The notes: generated from the sequence alone by a model not told the origin. 64,000 nt of DNA from Salegentibacter sp. R32 (GCF_008692195.1 NZ_RXOM01000032.1:62001-126000), one strand, 5' to 3'; counted from the first letter of the stretch, positions 35,222 to 44,212 are shown. Program-made: numbers and translations.

Positions 35222-36369
35222 TCTATTTTTTTCAGCTTAATTTCAAAAGTAGTTCCTTTATTCACTTCGCTTTTCAGGACTTTTATTTTCCCGTTATGGT
35301 ATTCTTCTATGATTCGTTTAGCTAAGGAAAGTCCAAGTCCCCAACCTCTTTTTTTAGTGGTAAATCCGGGTTTGAATATTTTTTTGTATTTGGTTTTAGA
35401 AATCCCTTTTCCGGTATCGGTAATTAAAATTTTTACGCGCTTGGGTTCATTGATAATTTCCACATCAATATTTCCTTTTCCTTTTAACGCGTCAATCGCA
35501 TTTTTAACCAAGTTTTCTACCGTCCAACTGAACAATTGTGGATTCAAATTGACCAGTATTTTTTCCTTCGGAACTTTTAAAGAAAAGTTGACCAATTTAG
35601 AACTTCTGGCTTTTAAATATTCATAAGAGGAAACCGTTTCTTCTACAATATCGGTAGGTGCTAAAACAGGTAAGGAACCAACTTTAGAAAAACGATCGGT
35701 AATGGTTTGCAGTCGGGAAATGTCTTTCTCCATTTCTTCCACATAGGTAGGGTCAACATTTTCTTGTTTCAAAATTTCTGTCCATCCCACCAAGGAAGAT
35801 AAAGGTGTTCCTATTTGATGAGCGGTTTCCTTTGCCATTCCTGCCCAAAGTTTGCTCTGGTCGTGCGATTTGGAAGTCGAATAAAAATAATAGAGCATCG
35901 CCAGGTAAAGAATCACAATCATTATTATACCAATAGGAAAATACTTTAACTTGTTCAATAAACTGGAATTTCCATAATATAAAGTGCCAAATTTTTCACC
36001 TTTAACGGCAATTTCAATCGGTTGATAATCCGAAGAAAATTCAATAATTAATTCTTCAATTTGCCGATTGTTTTCCGCTTTCTGTCTTGGGATATTTCGG
36101 GTGTCGTATAAATCATCTTTTTGGTTGTAGATAATCATCGGGGTGGAAGTATTCTTGGAAAGAACCATGAGTTCTACCGGAATATCTTCATTTAAATCAC
36201 TATTTAAAATTTCGGCATATGCGTTTACCCAAATTTCCATTTTATCGCGTTCCTCTTTTTTCAGCCTATTAAAAAAAATAGAAACATTCCATAGAAAAAG
36301 CCCAACAATAGCTACGGAAGAAACTAAAATAAACCAACGAACAAAACGGTTTTCATCATTAAATATCAT
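35218..36369 (-). CDS. Membrane sensor histidine kinase
   Basis: 383 aa. Two membrane helices (about residues 12-32 and 145-163) enclose a sensor domain of about 110 residues. HisKA segment AKETAHQIGTPLSSLVGW has the phospho-accepting His near residue 185. The HATPase_c N-box ENLVKNAIDAL and G-boxes DTGKGIS and GWGLGLSLAKRI are all intact. No response regulator gene is adjacent, so it is an orphan here. No DNA-binding or receiver domain is fused. Confidence 0.92.
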   Translation of the reverse strand: MIFNDENRFVRWFILVSSVAIVGLFLWNVSIFFNRLKKEERDKMEIWVNAYAEILNSDLNEDIPVELMVLSKNTSTPMIIYNQKDDLYDTRNIPRQKAENNRQIEELIIEFSSDYQPIEIAVKGEKFGTLYYGNSSLLNKLKYFPIGIIMIVILYLAMLYYFYSTSKSHDQSKLWAGMAKETAHQIGTPLSSLVGWTEILKQENVDPTYVEEMEKDISRLQTITDRFSKVGSLPVLAPTDIVEETVSSYEYLKARSSKLVNFSLKVPKEKILVNLNPQLFSWTVENLVKNAIDALKGKGNIDVEIINEPKRVKILITDTGKGISKTKYKKIFKPGFTTKKRGWGLGLSLAKRIIEEYHNGKIKVLKSEVNKGTTFEIKLKKID

Positions 36370-36458
36370 GCAGTTCTAAATCTTGAAAGTTTTAAATATA
36401 AAGGTTTTTCTGCTCAATTATTGTTAGTTCTCAGTTTTATATTCCTCTTTCTTATGGT

Positions 36459-36466
36459 TATCTTTG
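36459..36466 (+). promoter_or_regulatory. -7 box of the flavin-reductase gene
   Basis: TATCTTTG, exact TAnnTTTG match, 17 nt before the ATG at 36484; start predicted near 36473. No clear -33 TTG. Confidence 0.45.
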
Positions 36467-36483
36467 TGAAAATTATTTTCTAA

Positions 36484-37356
36484 ATGCTATCCATAAATCC
36501 TAAAGAACTCGCTACCCAAAAATTATACGGTTTGATGGTGAGTAGTGTTGGGCCGCGGCCTATTGCGTTTGCCAGTACAATTAACGAAAATGGCGAGGCT
36601 AACCTATCACCTTTCAGTTTTTTTAATATGATGAGTGCCAACCCGCCTATTTTGGTGTTTTCACCTTTGTTAAAAATTAGCGATACCTCTAGCAAACACA
36701 CTTTACAAAATGCTGAAGCGACTAAGGAAGTTGTTATAAATATTGTAAATTACGATATCGTACAACAAATGTCTTTGTCGAGTACAGCTTATGCCAAAGG
36801 CGTTAATGAGTTTGAAAAAGCCGGTTTAACGATGCAGGAGTCTGAATTGGTGAAACCTTTTCGGGTGAAAGAATCTCCTGTTCAGTTTGAATGTAAAGTC
36901 ACTCAAATCGTGAAATTGGGAGAAGAAGGCGGTGCAGGAAATATGGTTGTTTGCGAAGTAGTAAAAATGCATATTGCTGAAGATATTTTAGATGAAAATG
37001 AAAAAATAGATCAGTTTAAACTCGATCAGGTCGCTAGAATGGGAGGCGGTTTGTATTCAAGAGCAAACCAAGGGATTTTTGAAATTCCCAAGCCTATTTC
37101 AACGATGGGAATGGGCGTAGATCAATTACCGGAAAATATTAAAACAAGTTCTATTTTAACCGGAAATGACTTAGGAAAATTAGCAACTTTGGAAAATGTT
37201 CCTTCAGAAAATGAAGTGAAAGAATTTATAGAAGAAAATAAGTTAAAAGAATATGTAAGCGAGAGCTCTTCAGAAAAAATTCACGCCATTGCGCAAGAAT
37301 ATTTAAAGAAGGAAGAAGTGCTTAACGCTTGGAAAATTTTATTGGCAAAAAAGTAA
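36484..37356 (+). CDS. Flavin reductase-like FMN-binding protein
   Basis: 290 aa. The flavin-reductase split-barrel domain (about residues 1-200) carries SSVGPRPIAFASTINENG, ANLSPFSFFNMMSANPP and KHTLQNAEATKEVVIN. The C-terminal 80 residues are a helical extension of unknown role. It binds FMN and probably reduces flavin or another substrate with NAD(P)H; substrate unknown. It is followed by the DUF3127 gene after 7 nt, so they are co-transcribed. Confidence 0.85.
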   Translation: MLSINPKELATQKLYGLMVSSVGPRPIAFASTINENGEANLSPFSFFNMMSANPPILVFSPLLKISDTSSKHTLQNAEATKEVVINIVNYDIVQQMSLSSTAYAKGVNEFEKAGLTMQESELVKPFRVKESPVQFECKVTQIVKLGEEGGAGNMVVCEVVKMHIAEDILDENEKIDQFKLDQVARMGGGLYSRANQGIFEIPKPISTMGMGVDQLPENIKTSSILTGNDLGKLATLENVPSENEVKEFIEENKLKEYVSESSSEKIHAIAQEYLKKEEVLNAWKILLAKK

Positions 37357-37363
37357 GAATTAG

Positions 37364-37741
37364 ATGGAAGTACAAGGAAGAATTAAAAAGATTGATGAGA
37401 CTAAAACCTACGGAAATAATGGTTTTAGAAAACGTGAAATGGTAGTGACTACCGAAGAACAATATCCGCAACATTTATTAATTGAATTTGTTCAGGATAA
37501 ATGTGATTTGTTGAACAACTACCAAGTAGGACAGCAAGTAAAAGTAGGTGTGAATCTACGCGGAAGGGAATGGGTGAGCCCACAAGGGGAAACCAAATAT
37601 TTTAACTCCATTCAAGGGTGGAGAATTGAAAATTTACAAGCTGGTGCTCCTCAAGGAAATACTGCTCCAGTACCGCCGGCAGACCAGTTTGAACCTGCTC
37701 AAGATTTTAACGAAGAAGACCACGACGATTTACCTTTTTAA
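37364..37741 (+). CDS. DUF3127 (OB-fold) protein
   Basis: 125 aa. Conserved Bacteroidota protein with an N-terminal OB-like domain (MEVQGRIKKIDETKTYGNNGFRKREMVVTT) up to about residue 90, and an acidic C-terminal tail ending in DHDDLPF. That tail pattern is like SSB proteins, where a DDxPF end binds partners, so a single-stranded nucleic-acid-related role is plausible but unproven. A strong terminator follows. Confidence 0.82.
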   Translation: MEVQGRIKKIDETKTYGNNGFRKREMVVTTEEQYPQHLLIEFVQDKCDLLNNYQVGQQVKVGVNLRGREWVSPQGETKYFNSIQGWRIENLQAGAPQGNTAPVPPADQFEPAQDFNEEDHDDLPF

Positions 37742-37770
37742 AGGAAAGCAAAATATCATTGTAAGAAAGC

Positions 37771-37798
37771 GAAAATCCGACCAATTGGTCGGATTTTC
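37771..37798. terminator. Perfect 14-bp palindromic terminator
   Basis: GAAAATCCGACCAA (37771-37784) followed directly by its reverse complement up to 37798. It lies 30 nt after the DUF3127 stop. Confidence 0.65.
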
Positions 37799-37955
37799 AT
37801 ATAGTGGTTTAAGTTAACCCTTTAAAAACAAATTCAAAAAAAGCAATGATGAACAAAATTTATCTCAAAAGGTTGCTTCAAATATCGTTAAAATTTTGAT
37901 AACAAACAATCAAATTGATATTTTAATTGTTACCAAATCATTATTTGTCAAATAG

Positions 37956-38603
37956 ATGCATATTTTAGGACCAGAAAATGTTTTTCCTCCTGTAGAGAAT
38001 TCAGATATAGAAGGACTATTAGCAATTGGTGGCGATTTGTCTTCAGAGCGTTTGCTTTTGGCGTACCGTTCAGGGATTTTTCCTTGGTATGAAGAAGACC
38101 AACCTATTTTGTGGTGGAGCCCGGATCCACGAATGGTTTTATTTCCGCAGCGGTTAAAAGTTTCCAAAAGTATGCGCCAATTATTCAATAAAAAAGCTTT
38201 TCAGGTTACTTACAATCAGAATTTTGAAGAAGTGATTCAAAACTGTGCAGAAATTAAACGCGAAGGTCAACGTGGTACTTGGATTACCGATGAAATGATT
38301 TCAGCCTATATTCAGCTTCATCAGCAAGGTTTTGCCACTTCTGTTGAGGTTTGGGAAGATGATGACTTAGTGGGAGGATTATACGGAATCTATTTAAAAG
38401 AAAAGAAAATTTTTTGTGGAGAAAGTATGTTCACTAAAGTGAGCAATGCCTCCAAATATGGTTTTATTTCTTTGGTCCGGCAATTAAAAAATGAAGGGGT
38501 GAAATTAATAGATTGTCAAGTATACACGTCACACTTGGAGAGTCTTGGTGCAGAAGAAATAGACCGAACTGTATTTCTAGATTATTTAAAGGGAGATTTT
38601 TAA
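37956..38603 (+). CDS. aat: Leucyl/phenylalanyl-tRNA--protein transferase
   Basis: 215 aa. Adds Leu or Phe to proteins with N-terminal Lys/Arg, marking them for ClpAP/ClpS (N-degron pathway). Signature segments: LLAIGGDLSSERLLLAYRSGIFPWY, ILWWSPDPRMVL and GIYLKEKKIFCGESMF. Usual length. Its last 18 nt overlap the end of the convergent DUF2490 gene. Confidence 0.95.
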   Translation: MHILGPENVFPPVENSDIEGLLAIGGDLSSERLLLAYRSGIFPWYEEDQPILWWSPDPRMVLFPQRLKVSKSMRQLFNKKAFQVTYNQNFEEVIQNCAEIKREGQRGTWITDEMISAYIQLHQQGFATSVEVWEDDDLVGGLYGIYLKEKKIFCGESMFTKVSNASKYGFISLVRQLKNEGVKLIDCQVYTSHLESLGAEEIDRTVFLDYLKGDF

Positions 38604-39269
38604 AGCGCTCACTAAAAATAGTTGGGTGTAAGGGTTTTGTGTGAAATTACGATAGCGATACTCGAAACCAAAATTAAAAATGGTATTTGCTAAAATCCGG
38701 TAACCTAAATAATTGCTGTACCTTACTCCAAAATTGGGGATTTCCTCTTTCCCAAATTCCCAAACACCTTCCAAGGAAGTTACTAATCCCAGTTCTTTTG
38801 CATCGACTCTGTTTCCTTTTAAAGGAATTTCAAAAGCAAATCGATAACGTGTTCTGAAAGTGGTTTTTTCCCTTAAGCGTTGAGCTAATCGTAGTCGATG
38901 GGCAATTTTAATGCGCTCGTATTTTTTAGCATAGGCATATTGCTCAACTAATCGGGTTTCATTTTGTTCATCTTCAAAAAGCCGATTAATTCGATACCGA
39001 ACCCCGGCACTCACTTTACTGTTAAAACCAATTTGCCGACTGGTGTAATGACTGAATTCTAAAAATAAGGGTTCAAAATCAGAATTCTCGTTATGGTAAA
39101 CAATATCTCGATTGGAGACTCCAAAACTATACGACCAAGGCGTTTCGTTTTGAATGTTAACAGAAACGATGGGGTTAATAAGTCCGGTGAAATTTTTTTG
39201 TGCGTGTGAAGTGAAAAATAGGAGAAGAAATAAGCATAACAGGGCATTTTTAAAAAATGAGGTAGTCAT
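38586..39269 (-). CDS. DUF2490 outer-membrane barrel-like protein
   Basis: 227 aa. The signal peptide ends near FTSHAQ. The body consists of alternating strands with many aromatic and charged residues (SYSFGVSNRDIVYHN, YRINRLFEDEQNETR, FGFEYRYRNF), typical of the DUF2490 family of predicted small outer-membrane barrels. Function unknown. It overlaps the upstream PepSY-like gene by 20 nt, so the two are coupled. Confidence 0.78.
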   Translation of the reverse strand: MTTSFFKNALLCLFLLLFFTSHAQKNFTGLINPIVSVNIQNETPWSYSFGVSNRDIVYHNENSDFEPLFLEFSHYTSRQIGFNSKVSAGVRYRINRLFEDEQNETRLVEQYAYAKKYERIKIAHRLRLAQRLREKTTFRTRYRFAFEIPLKGNRVDAKELGLVTSLEGVWEFGKEEIPNFGVRYSNYLGYRILANTIFNFGFEYRYRNFTQNPYTQLFLVSALKISL

Positions 39270-39831
39270 AACTGTTTTTATCTACTTTTCGTTTCTTTTT
39301 AAAATTTCCGAAAGCATCAAATAAAAATTCATAAACAAAATACTGCTGGTTTTTTCTCACCTGAACAATGATTTCGTAATTGTCAGGAGTTTCATTTTGC
39401 TGAAGCGATTCTTGAAAAGTCTTTTCTGTTTTCCCTTTATCCTTGAACTGTTCTTGAATCTTTTCAAGCTTAAAGGCATCAAAATTCTTTTCCAGATAAA
39501 CTTCAATCGCTTCTTGGGTAGAGGTAGGCATTTCTTTCTTCCGAATTACTTTTTCTACATCCTGAAGTTTTCCGTCTTCAGAAAACTCTACACTGTACGC
39601 GTGTTTTTTGTAAATGAACTTAGCTTCGTAACTTTTTTTGTTTCCATCGGTTTCAAAAAAGTAAGTCTTTTCCTTAAATTCTTTTTCGTTGAATTTATCT
39701 AAAAGTTGAATGGCTTTTGGGGGCATTTCATTTTGTGAAATACGCGCTTCCTTTTCTTTCTTTTTTGATTGTGCAATACTACTCAAACTAAACAAAATAA
39801 GCAGCAAAAAAGTTAACTTTTTCATAACCAT
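39250..39831 (-). CDS. Secreted PepSY-like protein
   Basis: 193 aa with a signal peptide (about residues 1-20, ending SSIAQ). The mature part is highly charged, with a pattern ETDGNKKSYEAKFIYKKHAYSVEFSEDGKLQDVEKVI that matches PepSY-like (BLIP-type) folds. No catalytic motif is visible. It lies 3 nt downstream of tag and overlaps the DUF2490 gene. Function unknown; the pairing with a predicted barrel suggests an envelope role. Confidence 0.7.
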   Translation of the reverse strand: MVMKKLTFLLLILFSLSSIAQSKKKEKEARISQNEMPPKAIQLLDKFNEKEFKEKTYFFETDGNKKSYEAKFIYKKHAYSVEFSEDGKLQDVEKVIRKKEMPTSTQEAIEVYLEKNFDAFKLEKIQEQFKDKGKTEKTFQESLQQNETPDNYEIIVQVRKNQQYFVYEFLFDAFGNFKKKRKVDKNSYDYLIF

Positions 39832-39834
39832 AAT

Positions 39835-40407
39835 TTAATCTGGCTTTACTTCTTCGTACCTGAAACAAGAAACTTCATGGTCATTTACCATTCCGGTGGC
39901 TTGCATATGCGCATAAACCACGGTAGAACCTACAAACTTAAATCCGCGTTTTTTTAAGTCTTTACTCAAGCGGTCACTAATTGCGGTAGTAGCAGGAGCT
40001 TCTTTGTAATTTTTCACAGCGTTTTGTATAGGTTTTTCGTCAACAAAGCTCCAGATGTAGTTACTGAAACTTCCAAACTCTTCCTGTACTTTCATAAAAA
40101 GTTGGGCATTGGTTACGGTAGCCCTAACTTTTAGTTTGTTTCTGATTATTCCGGGGTTTTGAAGCAATTCTTGGATTTTATCTTCTGTATAATCAGCTAT
40201 CTTTTTATAATCAAAATGGTCAAAAGCTTCCCGAAAATTTTCGCGTTTTCTCAGAATGGTAATCCAACTTAACCCCGCTTGAAAAGTTTCTAAAATCAAA
40301 AACTCAAAAATGGTATCATCGTCATAAGCCGGAACGCCCCATTCCTCATCATGATAAGCTTCGTAAAGCGCATCGCCTTCACACCAACCGCATCGTTTTT
40401 TCTCCAT
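39835..40407 (-). CDS. tag: DNA-3-methyladenine glycosylase I
   Basis: 190 aa. Removes 3-methyladenine from alkylated DNA. The zinc-binding set of Tag is complete: C6, H19 (13-residue spacing as in the E. coli enzyme) and the C-terminal HEVSC. Other signature segments: YHDEEWGVPAYDDDTIFEFLILETFQAGLSW and NPGIIRNKLKV. Usual length. Confidence 0.95.
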   Translation of the reverse strand: MEKKRCGWCEGDALYEAYHDEEWGVPAYDDDTIFEFLILETFQAGLSWITILRKRENFREAFDHFDYKKIADYTEDKIQELLQNPGIIRNKLKVRATVTNAQLFMKVQEEFGSFSNYIWSFVDEKPIQNAVKNYKEAPATTAISDRLSKDLKKRGFKFVGSTVVYAHMQATGMVNDHEVSCFRYEEVKPD

Positions 40408-40457
40408 ATTTCTCTTGATTTAGTAACAAAAGTAACCTAAAAATTAATCTACCTATA

Positions 40458-40465
40458 TTAACTTT
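40458..40465 (+). promoter_or_regulatory. -7 box of the thioredoxin-family gene
   Basis: TAACTTTG, exact TAnnTTTG match, 16 nt before the ATG at 40482. Confidence 0.4.
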
Positions 40466-40481
40466 GCTTTAAAAGAAAACC

Positions 40482-41087
40482 ATGAAAACATCATCTTTAC
40501 CTCAGATTATAGAAGAAAGTTTAAGCGAAAGTTATAGTTATGACGCTTATAAAAAATTGATAGATGATTTACTGAAAGAAGGTAAATCTACCGCGCCTGT
40601 TCAAGAAGAAAGCCTTACTGAATATTCGAAGATGAACCAACGCCGTATGAAGCGCTGGGATAAAACTTTAAAAATCGCTGAAGAGGCTGAAGCCCAGATA
40701 AAAGCTTATGATAAAAAGCTAATCTGGTTAGTAATTTCCGAAGGTTGGTGTGGCGATGCCGCGCATAGTTTACCGGTGATGAATAAAATGGCTAAATTAA
40801 ACCCGGATATTGAACTAAAAATTGTGTTACGGGATGAACACGAAGAATTTATGAATCACTTTTTAACCAATGGTGGAAAGTCGATCCCGAAGTTAATCAT
40901 GTATGATGTTGATCAAAAAGAAGTGATTGCAGATTGGGGACCAAGACCAACTACGGCAACACAGATGGTTGAAGATTACAAAGCCAAACACGGCCAAGTA
41001 GATATTGAATTTAGAGAGCAATTACAACTTTGGTATAACAAAGATCGAGGTCAAAATATTATCGACGATTTGCTGAAACTATTTTAG
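40482..41087 (+). CDS. Thioredoxin-family protein with CxxA active site
   Basis: 201 aa, no signal peptide, so cytosolic. A thioredoxin-like domain starts near residue 78 (KLIWLVISEGWCGDAAHSLP). The second active-site cysteine is replaced: C90-G-D-A, so a normal dithiol cycle is not possible. The N-terminal 75 residues form a helical extension. This matches a flavobacterial thioredoxin-like family of unknown role. Divergent from tag and convergent with truB (overlap 4 nt). Confidence 0.82.
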   Translation: MKTSSLPQIIEESLSESYSYDAYKKLIDDLLKEGKSTAPVQEESLTEYSKMNQRRMKRWDKTLKIAEEAEAQIKAYDKKLIWLVISEGWCGDAAHSLPVMNKMAKLNPDIELKIVLRDEHEEFMNHFLTNGGKSIPKLIMYDVDQKEVIADWGPRPTTATQMVEDYKAKHGQVDIEFREQLQLWYNKDRGQNIIDDLLKLF

Positions 41088-41797
41088 TCTTTTTGCTTAC
41101 GTTCCGGTAAAGTTTCAATAAACGTATCGATCGTAAAAGCATTTTCGGCGTTAAAATCACCAATTTTGGTACGACGTAACGCCGATAAATGTGCACCGCT
41201 TTCTACCGCTTTACCAAAATCGTGCGCTAAACTTCTAATGTAAGTTCCTTTGCTACAAGAGACTTTAAAATCTACTTTTGGTAGATCGATATTGGTCAAT
41301 TCAAAAGAAGAAATATTGACGGTTCTTGAGTTAATTTTTACTTCTTCGCCTTTTCGAGCGTATTCATAAAGGCGTTTCCCGTCTTTCTTTAAAGCTGAAA
41401 ATACCGGCGGAAATTGTTCAATATCTCCTTTAAATTGTTCTGTAGCTTGCTGAAGTTTTTCTGCAGAAAGATGCTCGGTTGGGAAGGTTTGATCAATTTC
41501 AGTTTCTAAGTCGTAAGAAGGCGTTGTGGCACCAAGTGTGAATGTACCTGTATATTCTTTTTCTTGCCCCTGTAACTCCTGAATTTTCTTAGTGAATTTT
41601 CCCGTGCAAATAATCAATAATCCCGTTGCTAACGGATCTAAGGTACCGGCGTGACCTACTTTTATTTTCTTGATCCCGCAGTTTTTTCTTATCAGCCAAC
41701 GCACTTTATTCACCACTTGAAAGGAAGTCCATTCCAGGGGTTTATCGAATAATAAAATTTGTCCGTTTTTAAAATCTTCAGCAGTAAACGAGTTCAT
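41084..41797 (-). CDS. truB: tRNA pseudouridine(55) synthase
   Basis: 237 aa. Makes pseudouridine 55 in the T-loop of tRNAs. Motif I LLFDKPLEWTSFQVVNKVR and motif II KVGHAGTLDPLATGLLIICTG with the catalytic Asp are intact, as is the C-terminal GTYIRSLAHDFG. Slightly shorter than E. coli TruB because the PUA-like C-terminal domain is reduced, as is usual in Bacteroidota. uppP, DUF3098 and ftsX lie upstream on the same strand, the usual flavobacterial order, though here separated by a repeat-bearing gap. Confidence 0.94.
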   Translation of the reverse strand: MNSFTAEDFKNGQILLFDKPLEWTSFQVVNKVRWLIRKNCGIKKIKVGHAGTLDPLATGLLIICTGKFTKKIQELQGQEKEYTGTFTLGATTPSYDLETEIDQTFPTEHLSAEKLQQATEQFKGDIEQFPPVFSALKKDGKRLYEYARKGEEVKINSRTVNISSFELTNIDLPKVDFKVSCSKGTYIRSLAHDFGKAVESGAHLSALRRTKIGDFNAENAFTIDTFIETLPERKQKD

Positions 41798-41892
41798 AAA
41801 ATTTTCATTTTCGCCCCAAAGATGAACTTTTCAACGCTATTTACAAAACAAATTCATTTTTGTAACTTTAGGTAATTCGCAAAATAGTTCAG

Positions 41893-42000
41893 ATGAAAAA
41901 GTTATTTCAAAATAAACACAAATTGTTGTGGGGAATTTTTCTTGTCGATATTGCTCTCGGAATTCTAATTTGGACCGCAGTAGAAGCTGGGGTTTTGTAA
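41893..42000 (+). CDS. Very small membrane protein (35 aa)
   Basis: ATG at 41893, stop at 41998-42000. The peptide begins MKKLFQNKHKLLWG and has one membrane helix (about residues 12-31, LLWGIFLVDIALGILIWTAV). A positively charged N-terminus followed by a helix suggests insertion with the N-terminus inside. It is encoded opposite to truB and uppP in the gap between them. I have no named family; the clear topology and position are the only support. Confidence 0.5.
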   Translation: MKKLFQNKHKLLWGIFLVDIALGILIWTAVEAGVL

Positions 42001-42242
42001 AATGTATAGGTTGAAATTTATATTTTAAAAACTCTTAAAAGAAAAATATGCTTCCTGTTATGCTAAACTTATTTCAGCATCTCATCAATGTTCTTTAATC
42101 GTCATTCCGGACTTGATCCGGAATCTCATACGGTATAGAAAAGTGTTAATTATGGTGTATGATCCTGAATCAACATTTCGACTCCGTTCAGTGTGACGAG
42201 ACGTGTTAGTCAGAATTTAAAATATTCCTGCCTACGCAGGAA
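42001..42242. repeat. Repeat-rich intergenic stretch
   Basis: Holds the perfect hairpin ATTCCGGA-CTTGA-TCCGGAAT (42104-42124), a segment CATTTCGACTCCGTTCAGTGTGACGAGACG resembling widespread bacterial intergenic repeats, and the hairpin at 42224-42243. No gene. Confidence 0.6.
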
Positions 42243-42243
42243 T
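42224..42243. repeat. Dispersed hairpin repeat ATTCCTGC-CTAC-GCAGGAAT, copy 1
   Basis: Perfect 8-bp stem with 4-nt loop, abutting the uppP stop codon. An identical 20-nt copy is at 56932-56951. Confidence 0.8.
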
Positions 42244-43031
42244 TAGAAATAACTCACCACGATCGCAATCACGCCCACGATCAAACAATAGATTGCAAAA
42301 TAACTCAGTTTGCTTTTTTTTACCAACGAAATCATCCAGGTACACGCGAAAAGTCCTGAGATAAATGCAGCGATAAAACCAACGATTAAACCGGTACTAT
42401 TGCCGGTATGGGTAAGTTCACCATCGAGAAGGTCTTTGGCAATTTTTCCTAAAATTAACGGGACGACCATTAAGAATGAAAAACGCGCTGCTTTGGTTTT
42501 GTCATTCCCCAATAAAACCGAAGTAGAAATCGTAGAGCCACTTCTAGAAATACCCGGTAATAAAGCGATGGCTTGCGCCACACCGATCACAAATGCATTG
42601 GAATAACTAACCGGTTTTCCTGTGTTTTTAGCTTTATCGGCAAGCCACAGTAAAAGCGCGGTGATGATCAGCATAAAGCCAACGAGTAAAACGCTACCGC
42701 CAAATAGTTGTTCGAGTTCTTCTTCAAATAAAACGCCTATAATGGCGGCGGGAATCATGGAGATGATGATTTTTAAAGAGAATTGGGTTTCTTCATTCCA
42801 TTTAAACTGAAGTAAACCGCGTAAAATTTTCCAAATGTCTTTTCTGAAAATTACGATAGTACTTAAAGCAGTAGCGAAATGCATGACCACAGTAAAAAGT
42901 AAGGATTCTTCAGGAATGCTATTGTCACCAAGAATGGCCTTTCCCAATTCTAAATGTCCGCTGGAAGAAACGGGGAGAAATTCAGTTAATCCTTGGATAA
43001 TACCAAGAATTAGAGCGTCTAAAACATCCAT
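42243..43031 (-). CDS. uppP: Undecaprenyl-diphosphatase
   Basis: 262 aa membrane enzyme (BacA type) that recycles the undecaprenyl carrier for peptidoglycan and O-antigen synthesis and confers bacitracin tolerance. The two signature loops are intact: LTEFLPVSSSGHLELG near residue 16 and ALLPGISRSGSTIS near residue 155. About eight membrane helices. Its start overlaps the stop of DUF3098 by one base, so it is coupled to that gene and ftsX. Confidence 0.95.
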   Translation of the reverse strand: MDVLDALILGIIQGLTEFLPVSSSGHLELGKAILGDNSIPEESLLFTVVMHFATALSTIVIFRKDIWKILRGLLQFKWNEETQFSLKIIISMIPAAIIGVLFEEELEQLFGGSVLLVGFMLIITALLLWLADKAKNTGKPVSYSNAFVIGVAQAIALLPGISRSGSTISTSVLLGNDKTKAARFSFLMVVPLILGKIAKDLLDGELTHTGNSTGLIVGFIAAFISGLFACTWMISLVKKSKLSYFAIYCLIVGVIAIVVSYF

Positions 43032-43291
43032 TATTTTTTCTTCGGATTAAGTAGGATCGCGTAAACTTCTATCCCAAAACCAAGTAGTACTAGCATCGGC
43101 GCTAATCTAATTCTTCTCCAACTATAAATTTCTGGATTAAAAACTTCAGGGTCATCACTGCCACCACCGGCCATTAAAATAAAACCCAGTGCGATAACGG
43201 CCATTCCAATTAACATTACTTGGTAGTTTTTCTTTTTGAAAATAAAGTAAGGTTCCGGCTTTTGTTCTTGTTTACGTTTTTGTTCTCCCAT
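43031..43291 (-). CDS. DUF3098 membrane protein
   Basis: 86 aa with two membrane helices (about residues 26-42 and 62-80) and a basic N-terminus. The loop GGGSDDPEVFNPEIYSWRRI is the hallmark of DUF3098, a Bacteroidota family always found next to ftsX. Function unknown; the neighbourhood suggests a role in cell division or wall synthesis. Confidence 0.88.
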   Translation of the reverse strand: MGEQKRKQEQKPEPYFIFKKKNYQVMLIGMAVIALGFILMAGGGSDDPEVFNPEIYSWRRIRLAPMLVLLGFGIEVYAILLNPKKK

Positions 43292-43333
43292 TTGTATTTT
43301 TATTTAAAACTGAAATAATTCAGTATAAAATTC

Positions 43334-44212
43334 TTAATAATAAAGCTCATCGGTTTGCAGGTTGAGGAAACGTTGGGTAGCAAAGAAGGTACTTATCCAA
43401 CTAATGATAATTCCTATCAAGAAAACGGCTGCAAATAAAGCAATCAATAAGTTTCTATCGGCTAATAAATTGAGTTCTGGGAAAGTTTGGTTGATATAAT
43501 AAAGTACGGCTGCCATTCCACCTAAAGCTAAAACAGCTCCAATAATTCCCAATCGAACGCTTTTCCAAATAAAAGGTCGGCGAATAAAGCCTTTGGTGGC
43601 TCCTACCATTTGCATTGTTTTAATGGTGAAACGTTTGGAGTATACCGAAAGCCGAATAGAACTGTTAATCAATAACACGGCGATAAAAAGGAAAATTCCA
43701 CTCACCACCAAAATCCAAAAACTAATTCGTTTTACATTATCGTTGAGTAAGGCAATCAGTGGTTTGTCGTAAACCACATCATCTACAAAGTCTTTTTCTG
43801 AAAGGTCTCGGGAAATTTCTGCAATCTGTGTTTCAGAAACATAATCGGCATTAAAAAAAACATCAATTGAATTTTGAAGCGGATTGTAGCCTAGAAAATC
43901 CATAAAATTTTCGCCAATCTCTTCACTATGTTGTTTGGCAGCTTCTTCTTTTGAAATAAATCGTGTGCTTTTGGTGTAGTCTGCCAAAGCCAAGCTTTTT
44001 TCAAGCTGGTCAATTTCTACTTCTTTTGCAGTATCTTTTAAGAAAACAGTAAGTGCGATTTGTTCTTTAAAATGGTCGGCCACTTTTTTGGTGTTCAATA
44101 CTAAAATTCCTAAAATCCCTAACAAAAATAGGACTAAAGAAATACTAATTACTACTGAAAAGTAAGACGAGATCAATCGCCTTTTCTGATATCTTTCAAA
44201 AGAAGAACTCAT
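43334..44212 (-). CDS. ftsX: Cell division protein FtsX
   Basis: 292 aa permease-like partner of the FtsE ATPase. Topology: N-terminal helix (about residues 18-40), extracellular domain (about 45-165), then three helices (about 172-195, 220-242, 262-285), the typical FtsX layout. Motifs LQNSIDVFFNADYVS and VGATKGFIRRPFIW are as expected. With FtsE it activates wall hydrolases at the septum. ftsE is not in this window. First gene of the ftsX-DUF3098-uppP run. Confidence 0.92.
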   Translation of the reverse strand: MSSSFERYQKRRLISSYFSVVISISLVLFLLGILGILVLNTKKVADHFKEQIALTVFLKDTAKEVEIDQLEKSLALADYTKSTRFISKEEAAKQHSEEIGENFMDFLGYNPLQNSIDVFFNADYVSETQIAEISRDLSEKDFVDDVVYDKPLIALLNDNVKRISFWILVVSGIFLFIAVLLINSSIRLSVYSKRFTIKTMQMVGATKGFIRRPFIWKSVRLGIIGAVLALGGMAAVLYYINQTFPELNLLADRNLLIALFAAVFLIGIIISWISTFFATQRFLNLQTDELYY

